Source: Desulfovibrionales bacterium (GTDB lineage Bacteria > Desulfobacterota > Desulfovibrionia > Desulfovibrionales > Desulfonatronaceae). From it: a stretch of DNA of 64,000 nt. The stretch covers positions 225,517-289,516 of the forward strand of contig REDL01000064.1 of the NCBI GenBank assembly GCA_007693505.1, written 5' to 3'. Position numbers and translations under genes: made by a program. Below, piece after piece: positions 44,776 to 54,849 of this stretch (positions are counted from its first letter, which is position 1; every line of letters begins with the position of its first letter). A model generated the notes under the pieces. That model was not told where the DNA came from, searched no databases, and worked only from the letters and a program-made list of their open reading frames with translations.

Positions 44776-45771
44776 CTATTGTTCACTTTTCAGTTCCCGC
44801 TGCATCAGCTCTTGAACGGCCAGTGACGGGTCCTTGCTTTCGTAAAGCACCTGGAAGACCTGTTCCGTTATGGGCAGATCGACCTTGTGCCGACGGCCCA
44901 GGGCATGGACGGACTCCGTGGTCTTGACGCCCTCGGCGACCATTTTCATCTGGCCAAGGATGTCCAGGAGGGTATGTCCCTGGGCCAGCTTCAGTCCGAC
45001 CTGGCGGTTGCGGGAGAGATCTCCCGTGCAAGTCAGGACCAGATCGCCCATGCCGGAAAGCCCCATGAACGTCTGGGCCTGCGCGCCCATGGACACTCCC
45101 AAGCGGGACATTTCCGCCAATCCACGGGTAATTAGCGCGGCTCTGGCGTTGGTGCCGAAACCCAGGCCGTCGGAAATTCCGGCAGCAATGGCGATGATGT
45201 TTTTCAAGGCGCCGCCCAACTCCACGCCGCGGACGTCCTTGTTGGTGTAGACCCGAAATGTTTCGGTGGAAAGCAGGTTTTGGATGGATTTTGCCACGGT
45301 GCTGTCCTTGCAACCCAGAGAAACCGCCGTGGGCATGCCCCTGCTGACTTCCCTGGCAAAGGAAGGGCCTGAGAGCATGGCAAAAACCGGTTTGAGGCCG
45401 GTCAAGGCCTCCGCGGTCACCTCGGACATGGTTTGCAGGGTGTCCAGAGCGATGCCCTTGCTGGCGGAGATGATGATGGGTTTTTTGGGAAGAAACTCCC
45501 GGACGGTTTTGAGTACGCCCCCGTAAAACTGGCTGGGAATGACGAAAAGAAAAAAGTCCGCGCCGTCCATGACCTGGGCAAGGTCGTCACTGGCAGTGAG
45601 CCCCGCGGCCAGTTCCAGGTCTGGGAGGTACCAGGGGTTGCACCGCCTTGTTCGAATCAAGGAAGCGAGTTCTTTTTCCCGGACCCAGAGCCGGGCCGAG
45701 CCGTGTTTGTGCGCCAAAAGATTGGCCAGGGTCGTGCCCCAACTGCCGCCGCCGAATACCGCTGTTTGCAT
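44776..45771 (-). CDS. gpsA: Glycerol-3-phosphate dehydrogenase [NAD(P)+]
   Basis: Makes sn-glycerol 3-phosphate from dihydroxyacetone phosphate for phospholipid synthesis. 331 residues. The NAD site is VFGGGSWGTTLANLL; the catalytic lysine lies in ELGGALKNIIAIAAGISDGLGFG. GLSGMGDLVLTC and EGVKTTESVHAL complete the signature. It is followed by the two envelope-protein genes on the same strand. Confidence 0.97.
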   Translation of the reverse strand: MQTAVFGGGSWGTTLANLLAHKHGSARLWVREKELASLIRTRRCNPWYLPDLELAAGLTASDDLAQVMDGADFFLFVIPSQFYGGVLKTVREFLPKKPIIISASKGIALDTLQTMSEVTAEALTGLKPVFAMLSGPSFAREVSRGMPTAVSLGCKDSTVAKSIQNLLSTETFRVYTNKDVRGVELGGALKNIIAIAAGISDGLGFGTNARAALITRGLAEMSRLGVSMGAQAQTFMGLSGMGDLVLTCTGDLSRNRQVGLKLAQGHTLLDILGQMKMVAEGVKTTESVHALGRRHKVDLPITEQVFQVLYESKDPSLAVQELMQRELKSEQ

Positions 45772-46085
45772 GATGAGAGGGTCCGTTGTCTAAGGTTGGA
45801 GAGGTCGCTTCCGCCGAGCCGGTATCGCGATGCGACACCACGAGTCGGTGTGCGGATTGCCGGCAAAGGTGCCAGCAAAGACGTTTGTTTTTTCTACTCC
45901 AAGCTACAGCCTCAATCAAGTGTGTTTCCTCGTCACTCAGAGTAAAGGTATGCTCATCGAATTTCTCGTCGCATTCGGTATTGAAATCGGAATGTGGATC
46001 AGGAATCGATTTCGATCACGATTTTGATACCGGTCCGGATAGCTCCGAAGATCAAGAAAAAACTGACGTTGAACCCGCCACACTC
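45772..46085. other. Intergenic region upstream of gpsA
   Basis: It contains the third dispersed GATTTCGAT-type repeat (45981-46031). No gene, tRNA or clear promoter can be supported. Confidence 0.5.
45981..46031. repeat. Dispersed GATTTCGAT-type imperfect palindrome, copy 3
   Basis: GGTATTGAAATCGGAAT on the left is mirrored by CGATTTCGATCACG and GATTTTGATACC on the right, with GTGGATCAGG between. Related copies lie at 2791-2826 and 12994-13026. Confidence 0.5.
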
Positions 46086-46400
46086 TCAAAGCACCTTGCG
46101 CTCCTGGGTCGATGTGTCTTCGGGATCACAAGGCCCAAGGGCGTAGAGGCGAATTTTCGTGCTGCGGGGAAACTCCTTGCGTAGCAGCCCTTGCAGAAGC
46201 TTGCGGAGTTTTTCCAGGGCAATATTTTCAAAAAAATCCTTGGTAAAGCCATCCTGGTGAATGTTCCAGGCGTTGTCTGCCACGCGATGAAACAGCACCC
46301 GACGATTTCGCTTGTAGGTGCGGATTTCCAGGCAATGACCCTGGGGGAGCTTGGTCAGTCGTTCCAGGATGGTGGGAATGGCGGAGTTTTTGTCGATCAT
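46086..46400 (-). CDS. Hypothetical protein, 104 residues
   Basis: No family recognised. Basic and leucine-rich with EIRTYKRNRRVLFHRV and a C-terminal helix EKLRKLLQGLLRKEFPRSTK; no signal peptide or membrane span. It follows the lytic transglycosylase gene by 24 bases on the same strand, which supports it being real. The Shine-Dalgarno site is poor. Confidence 0.6.
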   Translation of the reverse strand: MIDKNSAIPTILERLTKLPQGHCLEIRTYKRNRRVLFHRVADNAWNIHQDGFTKDFFENIALEKLRKLLQGLLRKEFPRSTKIRLYALGPCDPEDTSTQERKVL

Positions 46401-46424
46401 GTTCGCGGCGGGTGACGGGCAATG

Positions 46425-48437
46425 TTATCGGCCGATAAGGCAAATGGAAATCTTCTCCAGGGCGTCTTGGCGAACCCAGTCCCACTTTTCCCGAAACAGA
46501 CGATCGCTGCGAAACAGACCACCCTCCTGGACACGGTTCAGAAACCGTTCCAGTTGCCCCGGCCCTCCGTTATACATGGCGTAGAGCATGCCCGCCTTAA
46601 GATCCGCGGACCACTGCACGTCGGGTTCTCTGGCCATCCTGGGTCTGGCGTACTTGGTGTAATAGAGATCCAGAATTTCAGCCCCGGCCTGGGCGTTGTA
46701 GGCGATATCCCACCGCAGGCGGTCTTGGTCGTAAAGCCCGCGCCAGACCCGCTCGTTGATTTGCATGATTCCGACGGAGGTATTGTTGAAGGACCGCAGG
46801 TAGATGATCCGGTCCTCTGATTTGATGAATTGCCGGAAGCAGCTTTCCTGCCAAGCCGCGGCCAAAACCAGATCGTGAAAAAAGCCGTGCCGTTCTTCCG
46901 GTCTCGCACTATTGTTCATGACAGCTCCCGTGCGTTCTCGGAGCAGCCCGGACACCCGGGCCATATACGCCTCCAGATTTTGCCCGGTGAACGTCCAAAG
47001 GGAAAGATCGACGTCCTGTCCGGCCGGAGAAGCAGCGGCCTGAGCGGCGCGAATGAAAAAGGCCGCAAGATGCTCCTGAAGGAAGTTCAATTTCCGGGAC
47101 CACGGGGGGGCGGACGTCATTCCTTCCCGGCCGGAGTCCTCGCTGCCCGGTCCGTTATCTTGCCCGTTCTCCTGTCTGGCGTCCTGCCCGTCGTCCCGTT
47201 CAGTGCCGCGCATTCTGTCCAATCCGAGACCGTGGCGTAACCCCGGAAGCAGATCCGGCGCATATTCCAAGTGCGTCTCCTGGTCGCCCAGCAACCTGGC
47301 CAGACGGATCAGTCCGTCCCGGCTGATCTCCATCCCCAGAGCCGGTCCCAGCTTGTCCAACGCCAAGAGAGCATCGGAAGCGGAAAAAAAGGCCAGGTAG
47401 CCCAGCAGGGATTCGTTGTCGGCCATCAGGCGATGGCCGCGAAACAGCGGTCCAAGTCTTGTCCAGGCCTCCATGAACTGTGATCGAACCAAATCGGTCC
47501 GTCCCTGGGGATCGTCGAGGTGGAAGATGAACTCATGGCGCAGACGCAACAGAACATCCAGCAGAAGAGCCTGTTCACTTTCCGTGAGCTCTCTGGTCGC
47601 CAAGGTCGTTATCAACTGGATCAAAAATGCATCCCAGACCTCCCAGACAACAATAAACCGTTCCAGTTCCTCGTCAGACAGGTACGCCGCCAACTGCTCC
47701 AGTTCGGGTTGGTAAAGGTCGTCAAAAACGGTCAGCACATTCTCCAGACGCAATCCGTGATCCTGGATGAGCACCTGCCCCGGACGAAGATCCTGCAGCA
47801 TCTCCAGTACCCGGGAGCGATCCTCGGTGGTCAGCATCAGTGGCAGGAAGTCTTGCAACTCCCGTCTGGGCGGACCGAGATTCACCGATATGCCGTCCAG
47901 GGAGCCCAGGACGTGGTCCTCCACCAAACGCCAAGCCAGAGAGGCCAAGCGGGCCGGTTGGCCGTCCAGGGTGCGTAGTTCAGACCTGACCGGGGTAAAA
48001 TGCAGGATCCATTCCTCCGCAGAGACCGAGGGGTTTTGGTGCATGACCAGCACTCCGTTGAACCGCAGCGGCAGAAAACAGTAATTGCCTATGCTCCGGC
48101 CATGGCGCAGATGGACCTGGGTTTCCATGAGCAATTCACCGTCCTCGGCCCGAAACCGGGGAGCGGAAACCGTGACGTCCTGACAGCCATCAGGGCCGGA
48201 GTACAGCGTTTTGAGGGGTTGCTCCAGATTTTCACCCATGTAGGTTCCCGCGTCCAGAAATGTATTCCGGACAAGGGCGTTGAGCAGAGGATAGTCGATG
48301 GTCATGGGCAGGTTGACCTGGTGTGGCTTGGAGGATGGAACCTCCGCGGGAGCCACTGTGGCGCAAAATGTCACACAGAATATCAGGCAGCCGCAAAGGA
48401 TGGCGGATGTGATCTCTCGTCGGATTCTCGGCGTCAT
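46425..48437 (-). CDS. Periplasmic lytic transglycosylase (SLT domain) with long N-terminal region
   Basis: Cleaves peptidoglycan. 670 residues. A signal peptide (1-31) precedes a large N-terminal region (about 40-430) I do not recognise, then an acidic low-complexity linker rich in Asp/Gln/Gly. The SLT domain (about 515-640) has the catalytic glutamate in LAAAWQESCFRQF, then SVGIMQINERVWRG, AYNAQAGAEIL and YAMYNGGPG. It overlaps the upstream GT9 gene (ATGA). Placement after motAB suggests it may help wall passage of a flagellar or glycan structure; that is inference. Confidence 0.88.
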   Translation of the reverse strand: MTPRIRREITSAILCGCLIFCVTFCATVAPAEVPSSKPHQVNLPMTIDYPLLNALVRNTFLDAGTYMGENLEQPLKTLYSGPDGCQDVTVSAPRFRAEDGELLMETQVHLRHGRSIGNYCFLPLRFNGVLVMHQNPSVSAEEWILHFTPVRSELRTLDGQPARLASLAWRLVEDHVLGSLDGISVNLGPPRRELQDFLPLMLTTEDRSRVLEMLQDLRPGQVLIQDHGLRLENVLTVFDDLYQPELEQLAAYLSDEELERFIVVWEVWDAFLIQLITTLATRELTESEQALLLDVLLRLRHEFIFHLDDPQGRTDLVRSQFMEAWTRLGPLFRGHRLMADNESLLGYLAFFSASDALLALDKLGPALGMEISRDGLIRLARLLGDQETHLEYAPDLLPGLRHGLGLDRMRGTERDDGQDARQENGQDNGPGSEDSGREGMTSAPPWSRKLNFLQEHLAAFFIRAAQAAASPAGQDVDLSLWTFTGQNLEAYMARVSGLLRERTGAVMNNSARPEERHGFFHDLVLAAAWQESCFRQFIKSEDRIIYLRSFNNTSVGIMQINERVWRGLYDQDRLRWDIAYNAQAGAEILDLYYTKYARPRMAREPDVQWSADLKAGMLYAMYNGGPGQLERFLNRVQEGGLFRSDRLFREKWDWVRQDALEKISICLIGR

Positions 48438-49852
48438 GGTCTTCTCTCCTGGGCGGCGATGTGCAGCAATTCTTCGGTCATGGCCAGGACGTGCTGTTCG
48501 CTTTTTCGTGAAAAATCGTCATTTTGCAAAATCAGATGAGCCTGACTGTAGAGTGGGCGCAGCATTGGCGGACCGTGGCGCCAAAAGGCCTCGTCGTTTG
48601 CCCGGCGCAGTTGGCGGTGAAAAACAAGAAGGAAGCCGACAAAAGCTTCGGTCAGCGCCGGGTAGGCATGACCGAGCTTCTGCCAGGCACTGCGCGGCTT
48701 TCCTCGATCCCACAAACCAAATGAACTGCCCCAGAACAACGACCAGAACTCGTCCAGCATGTCGCGGGATGACGGTGAGGCGTACTTCGGGAGTAGACGG
48801 TTGAGTTGGTACATCCCTTCGGCGGTTTTGGCGGAAAGAAACAGGTTGCCATCTGCTGTTCTCGGTTCGCTTCCGCCTTGGCCATGGGAACCGGCTATTA
48901 CATGGACCAACTGGGCCACGCGTCGCGGCAGAAAATGTTCATGGCAGGGGTGAGGTTCCCGAGGCTCCGGTGCAGAGCAGCCCCAGCAGCCTGCGCAGCT
49001 GATCCGGGCTTGCAGCACGTAGTGCCCGGGTTGGTAAGGTCCTGTTTCCCAGGGATTGACCGGCCCCAGGGACAGATTGAGGACCTGCAGACCGGTCCAG
49101 GATGCCAGGTGCATGGGCCCGGTGTCCGGCGTGACCAGCAGTTCCAGGCTTTGGCCCAGGTCGGCAATTTGGGCCAAGGACAGGCGATCGGCCAGGTTGA
49201 GGACATGCTGCCCGACCTGTTTTTGGACCGTGGCGGCCATGCTGCGCTCCGCGGGTCCGCCCAGGAGTATTGGTCGCAGGTCCCGGTGCAGCAGTTCCCG
49301 CGTCAAGTCGACCCAGAATCGGATGTTTGGCCGTTTGCCCGGTTCGCTGGCTCCGAGAAACAGACCGATGCGGCGTCGGTCTCCCAGGCAGGTGCGCGGT
49401 TCGGGCCAGCGGGTGGTGGCGATCCAGGGCAAAGGGATGCAGTCCAGGGCATTGAGGTCGGCCCAGTGAAACCGGTTGTGTCGGTTGGCATGGACCAAGC
49501 CGGCACGGTAAAGCTGCCATCGGCCATGAATACGCCGGACTCCGTCAACGGCTTGAACCGGCCCAATGTGCTCTTCGGCCTGGACTTCTCCGGCCAGGGC
49601 CGCCGCTGTCCGCTCGTGGCTGAGGTTGACGCACAGAGTGAAGGCCGTGCGGCGCACCTGGTCGGCCGCTGCCCAGGGAAAGTAGGTGACTGCAGGGCTC
49701 AAGGGGAGCAAGGCCTCGTAAAAGCGCGGTTCGCCCACCACCCAGAGCGGATGGTCCGGGTGCCGTCGTTGCAGCCAGAGGAACAGGGGGAAGGAGAGAA
49801 TCAGGTCTCCCATCCGCTGCATCTGGAGAATGAGGATCGGCTTCGTGGCCAT
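48434..49852 (-). CDS. Family 9 glycosyltransferase with C-terminal extension
   Basis: 472 residues, about 120 longer than ordinary heptosyltransferases. The N-terminal PILILQMQRMGDLILSFPLFLWL and the donor site LLVTPDTGPMHLASWTGLQVLNLSLGP are intact. An insert with CAGCWGCSAPEPREPHPCHEHF carries several cysteines. The C-terminal ~120 residues are helical and unrecognised. ATG at 49852 overlaps the preceding stop by one base. Together with the next upstream gene it suggests a glycosylation function tied to the flagellar block. Confidence 0.8.
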   Translation of the reverse strand: MATKPILILQMQRMGDLILSFPLFLWLQRRHPDHPLWVVGEPRFYEALLPLSPAVTYFPWAAADQVRRTAFTLCVNLSHERTAAALAGEVQAEEHIGPVQAVDGVRRIHGRWQLYRAGLVHANRHNRFHWADLNALDCIPLPWIATTRWPEPRTCLGDRRRIGLFLGASEPGKRPNIRFWVDLTRELLHRDLRPILLGGPAERSMAATVQKQVGQHVLNLADRLSLAQIADLGQSLELLVTPDTGPMHLASWTGLQVLNLSLGPVNPWETGPYQPGHYVLQARISCAGCWGCSAPEPREPHPCHEHFLPRRVAQLVHVIAGSHGQGGSEPRTADGNLFLSAKTAEGMYQLNRLLPKYASPSSRDMLDEFWSLFWGSSFGLWDRGKPRSAWQKLGHAYPALTEAFVGFLLVFHRQLRRANDEAFWRHGPPMLRPLYSQAHLILQNDDFSRKSEQHVLAMTEELLHIAAQERRP

Positions 49853-51615
49853 CAATCATAAACCGCAAGCATGATCTGGAGCAAGGTGGTCATTCGCTGG
49901 TCATAGGTATGTTCCCGAATCACCCGGCTGCGAGCGGCTCGAGCAATTTTTTTCCGGGCCTGGGGGTGGCGCAGGTAAAAACCAACCAGTTCCGGGATCT
50001 CGCCGGGCTCCGAGTAGGACACGACTTCGCGCCCGGGTTCGAAGAGTTGATCCATCTGACGGCGTTGGTCCGTGATCAGGAATTGTCCGCAGGCCGGAAC
50101 GTCGAAGACCCGCTGGTTCACTGCGCCCTTCATCTGCATGCTGGTGCAGTTGAAGTTGATCTCGGAGCAGGGGTAGAATCGCGGCAGGTCGGAATAATAA
50201 CTGAGCTCCGGGTGCCAGCGCCACCTTTCCGGCTGGTTGCGCAGGGCGACCTTCCAGTATTTATCGCCGGCGATGAGCGGATGGAACGGGAGGATACCGC
50301 GAACGCAACGGTTGCGATAGAGCCGGGTGGCCTCCCAGGTCACGGCGGTTTCAAAGGCCAGGCGTTCCTCCACCGAGGGCAGGGCCGTAAAACTTTTGAA
50401 AACGTCGGGAAAAGTAGTCCGGAGGTGTTCCCGGACACTGTCGTCCGCCGACTCCCCGAAGGACCAGGCCACCTCGCGATAGGCCAGAAGCATGGGCCGG
50501 GGGAAGCGCCCGGCCTTGAGGCGTGCCGCCACCTTGGCCAGCATGGAATTTCCCACGAAGGAGATCCGGGACTGCCAGGATTCCGGACACGAGGCGGGGC
50601 CGGAATGGGGGCGGAAGCGATGGATATCCGTGCCCAGCGGCAGGTAATGGACGTGCTCGAAGCCCATGGCCCGAAGTGAATCCACGTTGTCTGCATCCCA
50701 GGTGAAGATTGTCGTCCAGGGGCTGACCAGATTGGTATACACGTAGAGCACCAGGTGTGGGTTGTCCACGAACCAGGAAGCCAGTGGCAGGCGGCATTTT
50801 TCCAACAGCTCCATGAGCACGCCTTCCCGGTCCACCCCCAGATGGTTGATGGTCAGGACCAGGTCCGGCTTGAACTCCAGGATGGCCGTGAGCAGATCCT
50901 GGACGAATTCGGTCCGTCCGGTTTCCCGCGGCGTGAACTCCAGCAGCCGATGGGGCACCCCGATACGCTGAAAGGCCCCGATCACCTCGCCCAGCAGGAA
51001 ATATTGGCTGGTCAACAGCAAGACCCGGGGTGGCCAGCTGCGGCATTTGGCATAGGCGGTCCGAGACCAAAGGTCGAAACGGGAACTGGCTTCAAGATGG
51101 CCCAGAATGATCTTGTAGAACTCCGGATCCAGGCGGGCATACAAGGGCATGAGCAATGGGCGTAAGGGCAGGCCGTCGTGGTCCATCTGCCAGTGTGTCA
51201 GAGCGTCCAGGGCCGCCTCCGGGTCTGGGGCGTCCACCCAGAAGACGCGTGGATCTTCGGCCAAGTCCCGGGATCGGGTTACGGACTGGATTGGGGTCTC
51301 CCTGTCCACAACGGCCACGGGACCGGAGGTGCTGTTCAAGATCTCCCGCAATGCGAAGCCCAGGCCACAGCCTAGGAGCACGGGCAGCCCGCGAGTTGAG
51401 TCGGCCAGGGCCTTGACGGCCAGGTCCGTTTCCCGCTGTCGGCCGTCCCGTCCCCACAGCCGCCAACGACGACCGGATTCGAATGCAATAAGGACGTCGT
51501 CAGGTTGTGCGGCCTCTGCGGGGATGGCTTCGGCCCGGTAGGAGACTTGCCGGGGTCTGGCTTCGCATCCAGGCAAAGGAGGATTGCTGTCTGGGGACGG
51601 AATGGTGTTGGGCAT
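49852..51615 (-). CDS. DUF3880/CgeB-type glycosyltransferase-like protein
   Basis: 587 residues. The first ~190 residues resemble a Rossmann-like accessory part ([17 protein letters not shown]). The middle part (about 195-340) has [22 protein letters not shown] and [33 protein letters not shown], matching DUF3880. The C-terminal part (about 480-580) ends with [34 protein letters not shown], the glycosyl transferase 1-like (CgeB) motif. Proteins of this type accompany flagellar and surface glycan loci. It starts 6 bases after motB. Confidence 0.78.
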   Translation of the reverse strand: MPNTIPSPDSNPPLPGCEARPRQVSYRAEAIPAEAAQPDDVLIAFESGRRWRLWGRDGRQRETDLAVKALADSTRGLPVLLGCGLGFALREILNSTSGPVAVVDRETPIQSVTRSRDLAEDPRVFWVDAPDPEAALDALTHWQMDHDGLPLRPLLMPLYARLDPEFYKIILGHLEASSRFDLWSRTAYAKCRSWPPRVLLLTSQYFLLGEVIGAFQRIGVPHRLLEFTPRETGRTEFVQDLLTAILEFKPDLVLTINHLGVDREGVLMELLEKCRLPLASWFVDNPHLVLYVYTNLVSPWTTIFTWDADNVDSLRAMGFEHVHYLPLGTDIHRFRPHSGPASCPESWQSRISFVGNSMLAKVAARLKAGRFPRPMLLAYREVAWSFGESADDSVREHLRTTFPDVFKSFTALPSVEERLAFETAVTWEATRLYRNRCVRGILPFHPLIAGDKYWKVALRNQPERWRWHPELSYYSDLPRFYPCSEINFNCTSMQMKGAVNQRVFDVPACGQFLITDQRRQMDQLFEPGREVVSYSEPGEIPELVGFYLRHPQARKKIARAARSRVIREHTYDQRMTTLLQIMLAVYD

Positions 51616-51621
51616 ACGGTT

Positions 51622-52347
51622 CTACCAGGGGTGGGCATCCGGAGCATGGTAGAAGAATTCCACTCGGCGGTTTCTGTGCCGGTTTTCTTCCGAGGTGTTG
51701 GGCACGAGCGGCCGGCTGTCCGCATAGCCCACGGCCCGCATCCTGGTGGGTGAGAACCCGCCGTGTTCCAGGATGTAGCGCAAGGCAGCCGTGGCCCGGG
51801 CCGAGGACAGCTCCCAATTGGACGGAAATTGCGGAGTGCTGATGGGCGTGTTGTCGGTGTGACCGCGGATCACGAGATTCATGTTGTAGTCACGCAAGAT
51901 GCGGATGACCGCTTCCAGGGCTGGAACGGCCTCGGGCCGGAGCACCGCGGAGCCGAGGTCGAACATGGATTCACTGTCCACACGCAACACCAACCCCTGG
52001 TCATCCGCTTCCACGCCGGTACTTCGTTGCAATGCTTCGTCGTCTTGCATGATGGTCCGCAATTGGACGACCATACTCAGGACTTCCTCACTCTGGCGGC
52101 TGAGTTCCAGATCCTTGCGTTCAAACTCCGAGGGAGAGAAGGCGACATAATCCGCCTCGCGACGCTGAACCTGGACGCCAAACGCATTCTGGATGGAGCC
52201 AAGCATCTCCCGGAAACGGACAATGTCCATGTTCGCAAATGAAAGCACCAGGATAAAGAAGGTCAGCAACAGGGACATCAGGTCGGCGAAGGTGACCATC
52301 CACAATGGGGCTCCTTCTTCCTGGGCTGGTTTGGAGTTCTTGGGCAT
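51622..52347 (-). CDS. motB: Flagellar motor stator protein MotB
   Basis: 241 residues. The single membrane span contains the proton- or ion-binding aspartate D22 in MVTFADLMSLLLTFFILVLSF. The periplasmic plug region follows, and the C-terminal OmpA-like domain (about 110-235) has NLVIRGHTDNTPI and ELSSARATAALRYIL for peptidoglycan anchoring. It is encoded 42 bases after motA. Without further residues I cannot decide proton or sodium coupling. Confidence 0.95.
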   Translation of the reverse strand: MPKNSKPAQEEGAPLWMVTFADLMSLLLTFFILVLSFANMDIVRFREMLGSIQNAFGVQVQRREADYVAFSPSEFERKDLELSRQSEEVLSMVVQLRTIMQDDEALQRSTGVEADDQGLVLRVDSESMFDLGSAVLRPEAVPALEAVIRILRDYNMNLVIRGHTDNTPISTPQFPSNWELSSARATAALRYILEHGGFSPTRMRAVGYADSRPLVPNTSEENRHRNRRVEFFYHAPDAHPW

Positions 52348-52389
52348 GAGGACAGACCTGAAGGACGTTGAAGACCCTGAACAAGGCGG

Positions 52390-53136
52390 TTATTTGCGCA
52401 TGGCCGGAGGAATGAACGACTCCAGTTTTTCCTGGATCAGTCGGGGATTTTCACCACGCAGGATGGACATCACGCCTTCCATGGTCATTTCCATTTTGGC
52501 CAATTCCTCCTGGGAGCGTTCCTCCAGTTTTTTGGCAATCGGAATGAAGACCAGGTTGGCCATCAGGGCGCCATACAGCGTTGTCAACAGGGCCAAGGCC
52601 ATTCCCGGGCCGATGGCCGTGGGGTCGTCCAGAACCTGGAGCATGTTCACCAAACCGATCAAGGTGCCGATCATGCCAAAGGCCGGGGCCATGGCCCCCA
52701 GACCCTTGAAGACGCCTTGCCCCTGCTGATGGCGCTGCTGGGTGAAGTTGATTTCGGTTTCCAGGATGTTTCGGACCAGCCGTTCCTCGTTGCCGTCGGC
52801 GATCAGCAGGACGCCTTTTTTCAGATACGTGTCCGAAATAGTCGCCCGCTCCAGGGAAACCAGACTTTCCTTTCGGGCCAGATTGGCCAGGGCCACCACC
52901 TCGTCGACGACCAGCTTGGGGTCGGGGCTTTTGGAGAAAAAAGCCTTGAGGGCGACCTTGAAGGAGCCAAGCACCACGCCCATGGGAAACATGATGAAGA
53001 TGACGGAAACAGTGCCGCCGATGACGATCAACGCCGAGGGGGCATTGATGAAACCCATGAAGTCACCGCCGAGCATGATGGCGATGAATACGAAAAGAAT
53101 GCCACAGATCAGGCCGAGTAGGGTTCCAATGTCCAT
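52390..53136 (-). CDS. motA: Flagellar motor stator protein MotA
   Basis: 248 residues, four membrane spans and a large cytoplasmic loop. MDIGTLLGLICGILFVF at the start, INAPSALIVIGGTVSVI, and the two proline-bearing spans GLGAMAPAFGMIGTLIGLVNML and ALLTTLYGALMANLVFIPIA are diagnostic of the MotA/PomA family. The start at 53136 matches family N-termini; an upstream extension is basic and not conserved. It forms the stator with MotB. Confidence 0.96.
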   Translation of the reverse strand: MDIGTLLGLICGILFVFIAIMLGGDFMGFINAPSALIVIGGTVSVIFIMFPMGVVLGSFKVALKAFFSKSPDPKLVVDEVVALANLARKESLVSLERATISDTYLKKGVLLIADGNEERLVRNILETEINFTQQRHQQGQGVFKGLGAMAPAFGMIGTLIGLVNMLQVLDDPTAIGPGMALALLTTLYGALMANLVFIPIAKKLEERSQEELAKMEMTMEGVMSILRGENPRLIQEKLESFIPPAMRK

Positions 53137-53152
53137 GAGTTTTGCGCGACCT

Positions 53153-54271
53153 TTATTTTTTTGGTTCCGCTGGGGAAACCATCGCAATCTGTTCTTTTTG
53201 CAAGATCATCCGGACGTTGTACAGGTAGTCTGATACGGATTCATAATATTGGCCGATGCTCAGCTCGACGCCGGGGCGGACCTCGCCGGGAACAATCACC
53301 GCGCAGGCGGCCCAATCCGTGGTTGCGATTTGTTCTGCCCAGGCAATGCGCTGCTTGTCCAGCACGGCAAGCTGTTGATCCAGTTCCCGCAGAAGCTGGT
53401 CCTGTTCGGGGCGAATTCCCGGCTCTCTGGCCTTGGGGGTGCTCAAAGCTTCCCGGCGGGTCTTCAGCGTGGTGATCGTGCTTTCCAATTCCGCAATTTT
53501 CTGCATCAAAAACGGATCATAGCCCAGGGTAAGCGTGGTGATGGTACTGAGGCCTCCGCCAAGTTGCGCTCCGACCCGAACCATCCGGCGGCAGAGAACC
53601 TCGCCGCCGATCAGCTTGTCCCGAATCGCCAGGGCATTGCCGACAAGTAACCTGCAGTGCAGGCAAGACCCTTCCACCAGGATATTCTTCCCGGCGCTGA
53701 GCAGGGCGTTTTCGCAGAACTTGACCTTGATGCTGCCCTTGGCTCGCAGCTCGGCCCGCTTGTCCCCTTTGACTCCGGCCTCCACCTGGATGGATTGGCC
53801 GGCCTCCAGAGTGGCTGCCTCGACAGGGCCTTTGACCAGGATGTTGCGCCCCTTGACTTTGAATCCGGAACGAACCGAGCCGTGGATGACGACGTCGCCG
53901 ATAAACGAGATGTTGCCTGTGGCATAGTCCACGTCCTGCCGGATGTTGAGCAGGCCCTTGACACATATTCGTCCGTCCGGGGCGATGTACACGTATCCGT
54001 TGGCCCCGGCCAGGAGCAGATTCGGGTTTTGCGGGTCGACCCGGGTGTTGGCTCCGGCAGGAAAGACCGGTTTTTCAAGGACAAAGCGGGGGGCGACACC
54101 TTCAGGCAGCCGGTCTTCAATGGGAATCAATTCGGCGAGAACCTGGCCCTCCACCACGTTGTGGACATACCCGCGGTTCAAATGGTCCACCTGCTCGTTG
54201 CCGCGAGCATTGGCCTTGATATTCAGGTGATTGAAGTCCGGATCAAAGTGATGTTTCAGATAGTGTTTCAT
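53153..54271 (-). CDS. FapA family protein (DUF342)
   Basis: 372 residues. The DUF342/FapA beta-solenoid core (about 75-240) shows regular repeats: NISFIGDVVIHGSVRSGFKVKGRNILVKGPVEAA, then SIQVEAGVKGDK and AELRAKGSIKVKFCENALLSAGKNILVEG. A C-terminal coiled coil (about 270-320) follows. Family members are polymer-forming or regulatory proteins often found in flagellar and chemotaxis clusters. No strong ribosome site is visible; ATG 54271 chosen over a TTG upstream. Confidence 0.82.
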   Translation of the reverse strand: MKHYLKHHFDPDFNHLNIKANARGNEQVDHLNRGYVHNVVEGQVLAELIPIEDRLPEGVAPRFVLEKPVFPAGANTRVDPQNPNLLLAGANGYVYIAPDGRICVKGLLNIRQDVDYATGNISFIGDVVIHGSVRSGFKVKGRNILVKGPVEAATLEAGQSIQVEAGVKGDKRAELRAKGSIKVKFCENALLSAGKNILVEGSCLHCRLLVGNALAIRDKLIGGEVLCRRMVRVGAQLGGGLSTITTLTLGYDPFLMQKIAELESTITTLKTRREALSTPKAREPGIRPEQDQLLRELDQQLAVLDKQRIAWAEQIATTDWAACAVIVPGEVRPGVELSIGQYYESVSDYLYNVRMILQKEQIAMVSPAEPKK

Positions 54272-54369
54272 GGCTGCTGCATTCGATGGTGACAAAACAT
54301 GCCAATTCGTTTCCCGGTGATGCCGGGTTTGAGCTGCAACCGGAGGCCCGCATCCAGGTGGGTGCCGGC

Positions 54370-54729
54370 TTACGGTCCGGTGTCCACCTGGGTACGGGAA
54401 ATCAGTTCGGACTCGGTTTCAATGCGCTCAAAAAAATCCAACAGCTGGACCAGATCCAGTGTCTTGTGGACAACCTCATTGGGTTGATACAAATAGTAAT
54501 GTCCGTTGCGCTGTCGGATCTTGTTGTTCAGAAAAACCAGGAAACCGATCCCGGAGCTGTCCAGAAACGTAACCTCGCGGAGATCGCAGACCAGGATGGG
54601 GCGCTCGCCCATCTGGTTGATGATGGTCTCGGCCTGGGTTTTCAATGACTGAGTCAGTTCGTAGGTGATCTTGCCGGACAGAGACAATTTGGTCCAGTTC
54701 GCCATGGGTTCATGTTGCATCGCAGCCAT
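54370..54729 (-). CDS. STAS-domain anti-sigma factor antagonist
   Basis: 119 residues, single STAS domain. The phosphoacceptor region is LREVTFLDSSGIGFLVFL with S58/S59, the serine dephosphorylated by partner PP2C phosphatases and phosphorylated by anti-sigma kinases. The ATG at 54729 is favoured by GGAG 8 bases upstream; one two codons earlier is too close. It lies directly behind a response regulator-PP2C gene, so a partner-switching pair is likely. The kinase of the triad is not in the window. Confidence 0.88.
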   Translation of the reverse strand: MAAMQHEPMANWTKLSLSGKITYELTQSLKTQAETIINQMGERPILVCDLREVTFLDSSGIGFLVFLNNKIRQRNGHYYLYQPNEVVHKTLDLVQLLDFFERIETESELISRTQVDTGP

Positions 54730-54849
54730 ATTCATCGCTCCATTCAGTGCGCATCTGTTTCATCCGTGCCCGTTTTCCCACGTCCTCTTTCAGCAGTCCA
54801 TCATAATACAGTCCATGCCCGTCACATTTGCCCCGCGAGATGGCGTTGG

